Below, in pieces: positions 45,200 to 56,557 of a stretch of 64,000 nt of DNA. Position 1 is the first letter of the stretch. Every line of letters starts with the position of its first letter. This stretch comes from Camellia lanceoleosa. Lineage: Eukaryota > Streptophyta > Magnoliopsida > Ericales > Theaceae. The position numbers and the translations under genes are program-made. The stretch lies in contig CM045758.1 of assembly GCA_025200525.1 (NCBI GenBank), forward strand, positions 60,824,649 to 60,888,648, in the 5' to 3' direction. The notes below the pieces were generated by a model. That model was not told where the DNA came from and ran no database searches. It saw nothing but the letters and a program-made list of their open reading frames with translations.

Positions 45200-46684
45200 G
45201 ACGAATTGAAGGAGAGAATTAAAGCAAAGAAAACTAGGAAGCAATTTGAATTGATCCACAAGCCGATCAGGGGAACCCTAAACGGACGCTTTGTCCGCCA
45301 AGGAGACGACTTCCCCTTCTATGGATTTTTGAAGCCGTGGGTTGACCGGGAAACAAAGATGAGATACCCTGGGTTTAAAATCTTCTTCAACCACTAGTTG
45401 TCAGATAGCGAAGAGGAGAGGATCGACCCAAGCATCAATATAGGAAAAGGTAGAAACGCAAGCTTGAATGCCGATAAAGAAGACCTATTGGAGATGGCAC
45501 TGGCTAACCGACTAATGAACTCCAACGTCGTGGTTGAGCCTGTTAACTTGGGGGATAGTGTTACTATCTATGTGATCAGGGATGAACCAATGGCAGATTA
45601 CTCCGGTCTCATTGTGGATGTAGCCAAGGCTCCACGCTTAGTTTGGCAACTTGAGAGGGGCTTTATTGTTAGTTCTAAATTGAATGATAAGCCTGAATCT
45701 GATTCCACTGAGTCTATTGAGTCGGAATCAGATTCAAGTCCGTTTGAAGAGTCTGAGTCTGGCACTTCCGGGGGGGTAACTCAAGTGCCAAGGTCCTGTC
45801 TAGGTCCTCTTTTGCATTTTCTTTTGAGTCTGTTGTAACCGAGGAGCCAGAACTTCTGAATGAGAATGTTGTAGATTCCGTTTACTTCTCTATGCCGTTA
45901 ATTTATTGCATTGACCAAGATTTTCAAAATTTTAATGAAAATGAAGAGGAAGAAATTCTTCGGGCTTTGAAAAGCCTGATTAACCAAGAAAATGAGAGGC
46001 GTGCTAAACCCTGCATAGATGAGATCATTGCAATTAATGTGGGTACTGAGAAAGATCCCCGCTTAGTCCAGATTGGGTCCATGTTGTCTTTAGAAGAACG
46101 CGAGTGTTTAATCGCTATATTAAAAGATTTCAAAGACGTTTTCATGTGGTCCTATGAAGGCATGCCTGGAATCGATCCTGAGATTGTACAATACCGGATC
46201 CCTCTTGACACCAAGGCCCAATCAGTTAAGAAGAAACTCCATAGAATTCAACCAGATTGGGCACTGAAGATTAAAGAGGAAGTCACCAAGCAGATTGACG
46301 TCAAATTTTTTATGGTATTTGAATATCTGACTTGGTTGGCCAATATTGTTCCAATTCCGAAAAAGTATGACAGAATCAGAGTTTGCATCGACTTCCAAGA
46401 TCTAAATAAGGCTAGTCTAAAGAACCACTTTCCACTGCCGCACATCGATGAATTGGTAGACTTCATTGCCGGCTATGCGTTGCTATCGTTCATGGATGGG
46501 TTTTTGGGATATAACCAGATTTTGATAGCGCCTAAGGATAAAGAGAAGAGTGCATTTACCACGCCTTGGAGTACCTACTGCTACAAGGTTATGCCTTTCG
46601 GATTGAAGAACACCGAGGTTACATATCAGAGGGCCGCAACCATAATCTTGCACGACATGATCGATAAGGAAGTTGAGGTGTATG
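45200..46684 (+). pseudogene. Tat/Ogre-like reverse transcriptase, N-terminal part
   Basis: 45200-45840 is a decayed linker with acidic Ser/Glu stretches (SESDSSPFEESES). From 45892 a 266-codon frame covers the reverse transcriptase: DVFMWSYEGMPGIDPEIVQY, the fingers with NIVPIPKKYDRIRVCIDFQD, then LNKASLKNHFPLPHIDELVD, SFMDGFLGYNQI with the first catalytic D, and MPFGLKN. The frame is cut at 46684 in the codons of the YVDD motif by a solo LTR and resumes at 49294. Confidence 0.88.
46680..46684. repeat. Target duplication GTATG, left
   Basis: Duplicate of 49294-49298. The pre-insertion sequence reads through the reverse transcriptase VYV codons. Confidence 0.9.
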
Positions 46685-47309
46685 TATCATGACCCAAACC
46701 CACCCCTATAGGTTTAGCGTCATAACCGGCCAGTAATCCTTGGATTACCAAAGGCCTTTTAACAAGATAACATAAGATAGGGGCTGTGGAAACAAATATA
46801 CAAAATTAACATAGTCCATAGAGCTATGCAGACATACATGGGACAAAAATTTTCAAAACAAACTTATATATATATGTGACATCAAAAATACATTAGTCTT
46901 ACGTCACCCAATTACATAGATAGGGTCAAAGAGGTACTTAACCCAAGTACAGATATACAAAACAAGCTCAACTAAAGCCTTGACATAATCCTCTCAAAAG
47001 GAACCTCGTTAGGAGGCACGGTAGTTAGCTGACAAAACGGAAACATAGGTCGTCAACTCTAGGCCTGGTCACGTGCCTGCTCACCTACATACATAATATA
47101 AATAGTGAGCTAGAGCTTAGTGAATAATAACAGAGTAAAGTGATTTAATGAATGTTGTCCATAACAGTTACAGAAAACAGAATTCAATAGTTGTCAGAAA
47201 TGAATTCGTAATTATATTCAGAAATCGTAGTACATAACCGATATAGTTTCAGAGTCATATTCATAATTAGAACTTGCAGTTAATCATACTTGGCACATTC
47301 ATTAGCACT

Positions 47310-47530
47310 AGTAGAAACGGTTGACCCATAAAGGGACGGCCATAAGGGCATACAATTGACCCATAAAAGGACGGCCATAAAGGCATACAGTTGACTCACG
47401 TGCACGGAGATGGTACAGTTGGCTCATGAGACGTACAGTTGGCCCATAAAGGGATGTATACATAAGGATCCATAACAGGGACGGTACAGTTGGCTCATGA
47501 GACGTACAGTTGACCCATATTTGGGACGTA
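47310..47530 (+). repeat. Tandem repeats inside solo LTR copy 1
   Basis: Repeats of GTTGACCCATAAAGGGACGG with CCATAAGGGCATACA, and of ACAGTTGGCTCATGAGACGT, alternate irregularly. They occupy the variable middle of the LTR, before the palindrome cluster. Confidence 0.75.
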
Positions 47531-47957
47531 ACAGAACAGATAACAAATGTCATTTAGAGCTAAGAATGCCACGAATACATTTCAGAAACATTGGACAACC
47601 ATCCTTCATGCAGAAAATAATATAAATAGAAACAGATCACCTTATATCATTCAGAAAATACTTGTAATTGAACATAGCTTTACAAAGTTATTACTCACAG
47701 ATAACAGAGGCTCCAAGGTAAACAGAAAAAATCAGCAAATCAGATGTCCTGAGGCGCGTGACCTACATAACATAACAGATACATACATTAAAACACACAC
47801 TCAGAGTGTACATAACATATTTCATTGTTCTTAGTGTGTTTCTAGCCTTTATCCTCATTATGGTGTCTTAATCTTGGCCTAGGAACGCCTAGGATGGAAT
47901 GAGGATACAAAAATGTACTTGAAAACATTTTTCAAAACTTGCTGAAAACAGGGTCCA

Positions 47958-48278
47958 CGCTCGAGCGTGGCTTTCCTCGCTCGAGTGAACATGCAAAATG
48001 TAAGGGTTCGCTCGAGCGTAACTTCCTTCGCTCGAGCGGTCTGTAAATTTTGAAAAAGTACTAGTTGCTTGCTTTTCACGCTCAACGGACGCTCGATCCT
48101 TGCTCGAGCGTGAGACTCAGACCCTCGATCGAGCGTGACTCTTGTCGCTCGAGCGATCTACAAAAATACATGAACTTCTGGGAGCTTGCATTTCATGCTC
48201 GAGCGGACTTATGGTCGCTCGAGCGAAAGTGCATGCACTCAAAGTGGTTGCTCGAGCGTGGACTCTTACGCTCGAGCG
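47958..48278. promoter_or_regulatory. Phased palindrome cluster, solo LTR copy 1 (six pairs)
   Basis: CGCTCGAGCG or one- to two-base variants start at 47958/47978, 48009/48029, 48126/48146, 48196/48216 and 48249/48269, each pair exactly 20 bp apart. A triplet at 48079/48090/48101 is spaced 11 bp. This is the largest cluster in the window. Confidence 0.82.
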
Positions 48279-48867
48279 TGGAAGTAGAATTCTGGAATTT
48301 TCAAATTTGCTTCCAAAGCTCAAAACTCAATCTTTAAGCATCAAAACTTGATTTTTCTAGGCCAAAACTTGAGGAACACATAGAAATTCATAATACATCA
48401 TGAATTAAGGATCTTTTCAAGAAATCATAGCCAAATAGCTTGCCAATTGTGCAAAATTTCAACTTAAAGTTTATAAATGATCCATGAACATGAAATGCAT
48501 GAATTTCTTTGAACTTAAGCTTCTCAAAACATGATCAAATGCTACAAAACAACATGAAACTTGATCATTTCCCAAAATAAAGGTGAATTCAAGACATGCA
48601 TGAGGGAATTCTTGGAAATTAAACTCAAAATATAAGAAAATATGCATGCAAGCACGGTATGAGTTACTATTCTCAAATTTTAGCTTGATTCTCATGTTTA
48701 ATCTTTTAATTCTCTTGAATTCTTACACCAAGCAATTCAGATTCATAACTAAGGAATTGAATTTCCTACCTTAAGCCTTGAGTTAGCAAGTGTTGGAACT
48801 AAACTCCCTCAATTCTTTTCAATCTCCCCTATTTCCTTCTTAATTCTCTTCCTCCTTTAATGTTGGC

Positions 48868-48902
<35 letters not shown>

Positions 48903-49293
48903 CACACGTTGAGCTCAAAAATGAAGGCGGTAAAAGGAAGTCTTGGGCTTGGTAGTGGCCTTTTATAGGCTAATTAGTGATGATTCATTAAAGCTAATCA
49001 AACGAGCATTAAACTAATCCAACTTAATAGCTCCAAATCAAATTTTAATTAAACTTATCATAAAATTCTAAAAATTCTAATTAACACATAAATCAAGTCA
49101 ATTTCTAAATTGGATGCCGATAAGGCCTTCAATTCACAAACCGAAACAAAAACATGAACAGATCTTCCTATGTTAAACAGATATAATCACAAATAATGTA
49201 GCACACATGTAATTAATTCAAAATTTGAACTCAAGAACTTATTAGGCATATTAAGTCGTGGATTAAAGTTAAATATGGGTCGGGGTCGTTACA

Positions 49294-49949
49294 GTATGTG
49301 GATAACATGATCGTAAAATTTAAAAAGCGAGAAGGCAACTACACCGCACTGGAAAAATTCTTCGAACGGATCAGAGAGTACAAACTGAGATTGAACCCAC
49401 AAAAATGCACTTTTGGGGTGACTACAGGAAAGATGCTGGGATTTCTAAGCACACAAAGGGGAATTGAAGTAGATCCATCCAAGATCAAGGCCATATTAGA
49501 AATGCCACTACCAAGGACTGAAAAGGAGGTGCGCGTCTTTCTGGGAAAAGTGCAATTCATAAGACGGTTTATCTCAAAATTAACCTTGACTTATGAACCA
49601 CTATTTGGTCTCCTGAAAAAGGGAAAGAAGTTCCGATGGGATGATCGATGTCAGTTCACTTTCAAACAAGTCAGTACTTTCAGAGTCCACCTGTATTGTC
49701 ACCGCCAAACAGGAGAAGCCACTGATCATGTATCTATCCATAACAGAGTCAACCATGGGTTGCATGCTAGCTTAAGAATTAGAAACTAAGGTGGAAAAGG
49801 CCATCTACTATCTGAGTAAGAAGATGTTGGATTACAAGGCCCACTACATTCCTCTTAAGAAGGCTTGCTTAGCTTTAGTTTGGGCCACTAGGAAGTTGAA
49901 ACACTACTTGTTAGCTCACTCCGTAATTTTGGTTTCGAGATTAAATCCC
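49294..49949 (+). pseudogene. Tat/Ogre-like reverse transcriptase C-terminal part and RNase H
   Basis: Continues the reverse transcriptase after the solo LTR. The catalytic YVDD is now VDN, so the second aspartate is lost. Thumb and connection follow (LRLNPQKCTFGV, GFLSTQRGIEVDPSKI, VRVFLGKVQFIRRFI), then a damaged RNase H (YYLSKKMLDYKAHYIPLKKA, LALVWATRKLKHYL). A frameshift near 49680 and the stop at 49787 break the frame. A MITE interrupts it at about 49950. Confidence 0.85.
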
Positions 49950-50117
49950 ATTTGGGATGATCTAAATAAGTGCACTTTTGACTTTTTACGAAAAAACGTG
50001 AAATGTGAGTTGGGTTTGAAGTGATGTGGTAGAGAGATGATATGATTTAAATGAGATGATGTGACTTAAATAGGATAGTGACTTTTTGACTTTTTTGTAA
50101 TATGCCAAACTAGGCCT
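49950..50117. mobile_element. MITE of the TTTGACTTTTT family in the RNase H region
   Basis: About 168 bp between the SRLNPI and KYLFEKP codons. Its left end (GATGATCTAAATAAGTG, CTTTTGACTTTTTACG) matches the reverse complement of the right end of the MITE at 21232-21368, and its right end reads GCCTAGTTTGGCAT in reverse complement. The target duplication is unclear (TTA-like or TAAAT). Confidence 0.7.
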
Positions 50118-50640
50118 AAATATCTCTTTGAGAAACCAGCACTTATGGATAGGCTAACTCGTTGGTTGCTTCTTCTCTTCGAGTTTGACCTCAAGTACAT
50201 CACTTGTAAGTTAGTCAAAGGAAAAGCAGTAGCGGAATTTTTGGCAAACCACCCCGTGGAATGAGATAAAACAGTAGAGTATCTATTCCCAGATGAGGAG
50301 ATTCTGCAAGTCGAAGAAGAGACATAGACAATGTACTTTGACGAAGCAATTAATCAATATGGTTATGGGATAGGCGTGTTGCTTATAGCACCCGATGATT
50401 CCCGCATACCCCTAGCTTTTAAACTCCAGTTCGAAGTATCTAACAATGAAGTAGAGTACAAGGCGTGTATCGTTGAAGTAGAAGCTGCCCTAGAACTAGG
50501 GGCAATAAGGTTGGATGTCATCGGAGACCCAAATCTGGTTATTTCTTAGGCCAACGGAGACTGGAAGGTCAATGAAGAGAAAATAAAGGTTTATCATCAA
50601 ACCCTGGACATTTTGATTTCAAGGTTTGAAAAACTGACAT
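50118..50640 (+). pseudogene. Second (archaeal-type) RNase H of the Tat/Ogre-like element
   Basis: The end of the first RNase H region (KYLFEKPALMDRLTRWLLLL) leads to a linker and then to a second RNase H domain at 50331-50549: MYFDEAINQYGYGIGVLLIA, then NNEVEYKACIVEVEAALELG. Two RNase H domains in tandem are characteristic of the Tat lineage. In-frame stops at 50263, 50326 and 50548. Confidence 0.82.
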
Positions 50641-52070
50641 TTACACATTTGGTGTGAGAGAACAACCGGTTTGCTGATGCGTTGGCAACTCTATCCTCCA
50701 TGGTAGACATACCGCTCGGGGTTAAGATGCGTCTGATCATTCTTGAACAAAAGTATATGCCTACTTATGAGATAATAGCCACAATAGATGAAGTTCAAAA
50801 CAAGAACTCTTGGTGTCACGACATTTGGAACTTCTTGGAAAATGACATGTACACACAAGGGGCAAATGCCAAGGATAAATGGGGAATACGATGTCTAGCC
50901 GTTCAGTTCATCATATGCAGGAATAAGTTGGATAAAAGAGGCCATTTGGGAATACACAAGCTCTGCATTGAAGAAGAGGAGTCGAAGCGTCTCATGGAGG
51001 CTATCCACGGAGAAGAATGTGGAGCACACATGAATGGTGTGATGCTGGCTAAGAAGATCCTCAAGCAGGGATATTATTGGTCAACCATGGAGGAGGATTG
51101 TATTAACTTTGTTCGGTGATGCCACAACTATCAAATCCATGCTAATTGCATGAATATCCCGGTGTCAAAGCTCCACAACATGACTTCACCATGGCCTTTC
51201 TCAGTCTAGGGAATTGACATCATCATAGTTGTCTCACCAAAGGGCTCAAATAGACATGAGTTCATTTTGGTGGCGATCGACTATTTTTCCAAGTGGGTGG
51301 AAGCACAGTCATACTCAGTGTTGAAAGTATCACATGTGGCCAAGTTCATCAGGAACAATATCATTTGCAGGTATGGGGTGCCAAATGAGATCATATCGGA
51401 TAATGGCTCACACTTCAAGAAAGAAGTGGTAGATTTGCTTGAGAAATACAACGTGACTTTTCACAAGTCATCAACGTATAGGCCACAAACTAACGGAGCT
51501 GTTGAAGACGCAAACAAAAATGTCAAGAACATCCTATGAAAGATGGTAGAAATCTATAAAGACTAGCCAGATAAACTGCCTTTTGCATTCTGGGGATATA
51601 GAATGTCAATTCGAACATCCACAGGGGCAACCCCCTACTCTCTGGTGTATGAGATGGAATTTGTTTTGCCGATTGAGATCTAAGTATCATCATTGAGAAT
51701 CATGGCCGAGTGTCAAATAACAGAAGCAAATTGGCAGCAGAACAGATTTGAAGAATTGATGTTGTTTGACGAGAGGAGGTTGAAGGCATTGTACCATGTC
51801 CAAAGATATCAGAACAGAATTACCAAGGCCTTCAACAAGAAAGTCAAATCCAGAAACCTCAAAGAAGGAGATATGGTGCTAAAAGACAACCAAGCTCCCA
51901 TTTATGACCCTAGGGGCAAGTTCACACCCAATTGGACTGGTCCTTACATCATCAAATCTATCTGGTCAGGAGGAGCGATCATCCTTATGGATTTAGATGG
52001 CTTGGAGTTCTCATAACTGATCAACATGGACAAGTTGAAGAAATACAATCCCAGAGAGGCTCACTAGGCT
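50641..52070 (+). pseudogene. Tat/Ogre-like integrase, decayed
   Basis: Zinc-binding region GEECGAHMNGVMLAKKIL..YYWSTMEEDC with one metal-binding position disrupted by a stop at 51117. Catalytic triad: D in GIDIIIVVSP (about 51220), D in IISDNGSHFKKEV (about 51398), E in NGAVEDANKNVKNIL (about 51505). Then the post-core segments TPYSLVYEMEFVLPIEI and the SH3-like GDMVLKDNQAPIYDPRGKF, with WTGPYIIKSIWSGGAI. Stops at 51207, 51537, 51564 and 51679. Confidence 0.88.
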
Positions 52071-52727
52071 AAAAATCTGAAAGGGAGACCTAGACAAAAG
52101 TTAGAGTATGAAAAATTAGAAATAAAAAAAACTAGAGCTCGCAAGGTTGAAAACCCGAAAAGGCGATTTTGGCAAAAGTTAGAGTGCAAAAGGAGAGAGT
52201 TAATTGTCATGACCCGAACCCGCCCCCGTGGGTTGAGGACATAACCGGCCAGTAATCATGAGATTACCTACGGCCTCAAATTTAACCAAGAATGTATGTT
52301 AACAGAGTTAATAGGGGCCAAACGGAAGCAGTTTAAAACTTTGTCCATAGAGCTGTGCTTACTTGGCACATCATAACAAACCATACATATGCATATTAAT
52401 AACTCACAACAAAATATGTACTACACAAGGTTCTGTACATACAAGATCATATAAGTCTAAATCAACCCAAGAAAACTATATACAACATATCCAGAGACTT
52501 TGCCCACATAACAAAATAAAACAGGATGACAAAGAGGCGAAGACGGGCCTCGTGCGTAAGACGCAAGGGCTAACTCTTCAAAACCTTTGTTGTTTCTCAT
52601 AGACTTCACTGAGGCTGGGTTTGGACTTCTCTTGGTTCACCTACAAATACATGAATGAGCATAAGCAAAAGCCCAGTGAATAATATCAAATAATGGAGTT
52701 ATACAAACGGTATGTAGAACAACATGC

Positions 52728-53144
52728 TTCAAATGGCCTTAGGCCCAATTCATGTTTTCATTTATGTCAAACTGGCCTATGGCCCATTCATTTATTCATA
52801 TCAAACTGGCCTTTGGCCTATTCATTTATTCATGTCGAAACGGTCTCTGGCCCATTCATTCATTCGTGTCAAAACGGCCTTTGGCCCATTCATTCATGTC
52901 AAAACGGCCTCTGGCCCATCCATTCATTCTTGTGAAAACGGCCTCTGGCCCATTCATTCATTCGTGTCAAAACGGCCTCTGGCCCATTCATTTATGTCAA
53001 AAAGGCCTCTGGCCCATTCATTCATTCGTGTCAAAACGGCCTTTGGCCCATTTATTCATGTCAAAATGGCCTCTGGCCCATTCATTCATGCCAAAACGGC
53101 CTCTGGCCCATTCATTCATGTCAAAATGGCCTCTGGCCCATTCA
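52728..53144 (+). repeat. GGCCTCTGGCCCATTCATTC tandem array in solo LTR copy 2
   Basis: About thirteen imperfect units of 27-35 bp, each with GGCC(T/A)..GGCCCATTCATT followed by CATGTCAAAAC or CGTGTCAAAAC. Length variation comes from the number of CATT steps. The long open frames across it are artefacts of the repeat. Confidence 0.85.
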
Positions 53145-53489
53145 TTTAGCATAGCAACATTGTCCACCAATCGAATCAACAAACTTATAAAACTTACATA
53201 GAAGTAAGTAATTTGGACAACAACATATTTCAGACATCTTTGTTAAGATATTACTCACAGTGATCAGTTGGTTGGTTTGCCCTGAAGCTCGACCCTACAC
53301 ATTCCATGAATACAAAAAGGTCACAAACAATTCAATCCGTTCTAAATTCACATTTTCCTCTTTAGGCTTCATTCTTATCTCTTTAACTCAATTACAATGC
53401 TCAATGCATACCTAAGAGTACTTAGAAGTGAAAGAGGACGGAAAACGAAACTCAGAATGCCTTTTCAAAATTTCAAAAAACAAGGTCCC

Positions 53490-53693
53490 CACTCGATCGT
53501 GGAATTCCCTACTCGAGCGGACCCATGAGGTCTGCAAAAGTGCTGGATGCATCAAAATTACGCTCGAGCGTGAAGTCTGGCGCTCGAGCTTAAGGTCTGT
53601 CTACATAGCTCCCCGTTCGAGCGGACATCCAAGTCTGCAAAAATACTGGGAGCACGAAATTCATGCTCGAGCGGCGGTTTCCCCGCTCAAGCG
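53490..53693. promoter_or_regulatory. Phased palindrome cluster, solo LTR copy 2
   Basis: Copies or variants of CGCTCGAGCG at 53490/53510, 53561/53581 and 53664/53684, each pair exactly 20 bp apart, plus a single at 53614. Several have lost CpG by C-to-T or G-to-A change. Confidence 0.8.
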
Positions 53694-54710
53694 GACATCA
53701 AATTTTTTGGGTTTTCCAGAACATGTTCTTGAGCTCTAATTCGACATTCAATGGTTCTAGATGCATGCTTTTGGCTCAAACTTCACATAATCATATACTA
53801 ACATGGTACCAACACCAAATTACAACACAATGGAGCTCAATTTCACAAATTAATCACATGCATGTCCCAATCTACACCAAATTCACTTTCAACATAACAA
53901 TTTCATGCATTCAAGCTCATACTTCTTATGAATGGTACATGCATGTGAGATATAACTTCCATTTTAACTCAAATTTTACAAATGGTGGTCACAAGCATGG
54001 ATTCTAGCCACAATTCTACATGGATCATATTTTTCATGCTTAACTATACAAATTCTTGGCTATTATGCACATGCATGCATTCCATGACTTCAAATACAAC
54101 AAAATCAACTCAATTTCCTTATAATGAATTTAATCTATGTTCTTGACCATTATTCAAACTTGAATTCAAGATCAATTACCTACCTAGAGGCTCAATTTCT
54201 CCAATCAATAGCAAATTCTTGAGTATAGCTTCAAAGTTATCAAGCTTCAAGGCCAAAATTGCACAATTCTCCCATCTATCTCTATAGCCGGCCTTCTCAC
54301 CCTCTCAAATGTATATCTCAAATTTTGAGCTCAAAAAGAAACCATAAGAGTGTATATGGCCCTTTATATAAAGCCTCACTAATTCTAATTTAATAATAAT
54401 AATAAATAATTGGGCACTAATTAATTTAATCAATTTAATCTGGTCCAAATCAATTTTTCAATTAAACTTCACCGTACGCTCTTAAAATTATGCCAATCAC
54501 AATGGCGCGACCAATTTCAATTTCGGTGGCTGATAGGGCCTTTAATTTAATTTCCAAAGCAGACAATCAAACAGATATTCCTACGGTGAGCAGATAGAAA
54601 TTTAAAACCACATATTTTCGCATAATGGCACACAAAATCATATCAAACACATAATCATATTCATGTTAAGGACCAATTAGCATACTACAGAACAAGGATA
54701 TTACATTAAT

Positions 54711-55269
54711 ACTCGAGTGAACCCGAACCGAACGACATATACGTACGCAACTTCATCCCGAAGTTCGGCCATAACCATTTTCAAATTAACTACCATGTCC
54801 ATTTATTTGATCTGTCCATCTTTTTTCGTTATCTTTTAGCTTGGTTATGTTACCTCCTTTCGGCAGAAAGGGCCAGTTGCAAGATAGAGCAGTGATGGTG
54901 AATGCAGTTATCGGCAGTTATGATCTTTTTGATTCAAGGTTGTACATCAAAAGGATTAATTCCATGTGTGTCAGTTAATGACCGTTGGCGAAAATTGTTT
55001 TTGGAAAGTTTTAATGAAGCTAATTTTCTCAAAATTTTACTTTTTGTAACACAAACCATTCTTCGGACCAAAAAGGAAAATTTTCAGTACTCACAACTTT
55101 AAGTATATGATTTCAACACAAGTACACCCTCCAACTCTTAGGTTAAATCAAAGTTTCTTTTACATCATAAAAACTTGAAAAGAAAAGTCAAAGCAATAAA
55201 TTAGGGGCATAGATAAGTCAGGTGATTGTTCTCTGCCTCCTACCCGCGCTCTCGGAAGTCTCTGCAGCT
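54711..55269. other. 3' non-coding part of the Tat/Ogre-like element
   Basis: No gene. It follows the integrase after the solo LTR and ends where the antisense DUF7745-like gene stops. Confidence 0.4.
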
Positions 55270-56501
55270 AAGGATGGCCCAACCTATTTCTCATCCTTGA
55301 GCCAAGCCAAGCACTTACCAGAAAGAGCGTTACTGAAACTAGCAACATAGACCAGATGCTCTTTCGTCCTCCAAGCAATGAGATATCGAGCCAAATGTGA
55401 AGTACGAATTGGAAATAAAGCAAGGTATTCAACCCCCTCATCTGGACGAGTTTGATCACGTCCAAACTAGTGTTTGAATCGGAAGGGGAAGTAGAAGACA
55501 TAGTATGTGAGGCCGATCAAATATATACCCGGCCGACGGAACATGTTGTAGCTCATCTCAATCAAATTAAGCTAGGGGCAACGCCAAGTGATGTCAGCCA
55601 CAGATCTGCTACACATCCAGTCGCACCACAATCCCTCTATGGGAAAGTCCACTAGTCGCGGGCAAAAGAAATAGGATCTAGCCGAATACTCTGGCCGAAT
55701 ATCCACCACCTTGAACTTATCTATCAACCATACCTGGGAAAGGATAAAAAATAAGAGAGATTAAAGAATAGAGAGATGTACATTAAGAGAAAAAGTAAGG
55801 AAAGGGCTTTGAGAGAAAATAGAGAGTGAGTGCCAAAGTGAAGTGAGAAATCATAAATAAGAGAGGGTGGGAAACAATACCTGGAGAAGCAGTTGACTCC
55901 CTGCAAACCGAGAAGTCTCTCGCCGATGGAAAGCATCCAAACCTATCAAAGTTTCAACCAATGCCAAACCTATGCAACTTTGGCCCTCCTTCAAGCGTTG
56001 GGCCACTTCGATCAACCTAATGCTAGCTCCATTGTAACTAGGGGCAAGTAAGAAGTGTGCAAGTAAACATAAATAGAGGGCTTGCTGATGATAACCTTAC
56101 CAGAGAAGGTCACCTTTGTCTCCAATGCCAGAAAATTGATGAATCAAGCTGGATATATCTAACTCCCCATCATGAGCCAAGGATCGAGCCTCGTGTAAAG
56201 TAAGCCCACACATCCGTTCAAGAGCTCGTGCATGGTCAAAACAAGGTTGAGGCATAATTTCCTAATTGCGCCGGGACTCCATTAATGCTTGAAACTCTTC
56301 GAGAGTAGAACACATCTCTTGTGCTCCGACATAAGTAACTAGGTTCCAACATCAAACAGCGGCATGAAGGAACAAAAAACAAAGCGGCGTGTGACTCAAC
56401 GGAAAAATAGCGTTTATGCCGAAACTGCAAAAATTTACCTTTTCCGTGCCATCCAAAGTGGCCATCCAATCCTTAAGCCTCTCAATAACAAAAATCTCCA
56501 T
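55270..56501 (-). pseudogene. Antisense DUF7745-like gene, three exons, decayed
   Basis: Minus-strand gene with ATG at 56501. Exon 1 (56501-56438) is MEIFVIERLKDWMATLDGTE and ends before GTAAATTT. Exon 2 (about 56345-55881) holds MCSTLEEFQALMESRR, ALERMCGLTLHEARSLAHD, IRLIEVAQRLKEGQS and LIGLDAFHRRETSRFAGSQL, ending LLLQ before GTATTG. Exon 3 (about 55735-55270) has VVDIRPEYSARSYFF, DITWRCP, LIGLTYYVFYFPFRF and the tail LFPIRTSHLARYLIAW. The WRCPW..GLT..FYFPFRF pattern resembles the plant DUF7745 family, which I associate with extra antisense genes of Tat-type retrotransposons. At least four in-frame stops. Function unknown. Confidence 0.7.
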
Positions 56502-56557
56502 TTTCAAAGAAAACTGCAGAAAAGATGATATTCTATCGAAGAAGGAGCAAGAAAGAC

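Larger units (their letters stand above)
46685..49293 (-). mobile_element. Solo LTR of the Tekay-related family, copy 1
   Basis: 2609 bp, TATCATGACCCAAACCC to GTCGTTACA, with exact 5-bp duplication GTATG. The first bases are TGTCATGACCC with one change. The ends, the CCGGCCAGTAATC phrase, the GCCGATAAGGCCTTCAATT phrase and the palindrome cluster match the Tekay LTRs. Most of the rest differs, so it belongs to a related subfamily. Its orientation equals the Tekay element (minus), antisense to the host Tat element. A TC microsatellite is at about 48868-48900. No internal region remains. Confidence 0.9.
52205..54705 (-). mobile_element. Solo LTR of the Tekay-related family, copy 2
   Basis: 2501 bp, TGTCATGACCCGAACCCGCC to GGATATTACA, with exact duplication TTAAT at 52200-52204 and 54706-54710. 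It shares terminal sequences, the ATAACCGGCCAGTAATC phrase and the palindrome cluster with the other copies, but most of its middle is different. It lies 136 bp past the last recognisable integrase codons of the Tat element and in the same orientation as the other family members. Confidence 0.9.
40942..54905 (+). mobile_element. Tat/Ogre-like Ty3/gypsy element, coding part
   Basis: Plus-strand retrotransposon with gag (41878), protease (44261), reverse transcriptase (45892), RNase H plus a second RNase H (49791, 50331), and integrase (50930-52070). The double RNase H and the primer site are marks of the Tat lineage. It is badly decayed and carries two solo LTRs (46685-49293, 52205-54705) and a MITE (49950-50117). 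The 3' LTR was not identified. Antisense genes at 55270-56501 and possibly 57090-59440 may belong to its 3' region, so the right end given is only where clear element sequence stops. Confidence 0.85.

Noticed and set aside
52693..53201. Three overlapping open frames of 80-149 codons with repeated Ala-His-Ser-Phe-type units
   Set aside because: They are translations of the tandem array inside an LTR. Open in several frames because the repeat lacks stops, with no start context or domain.
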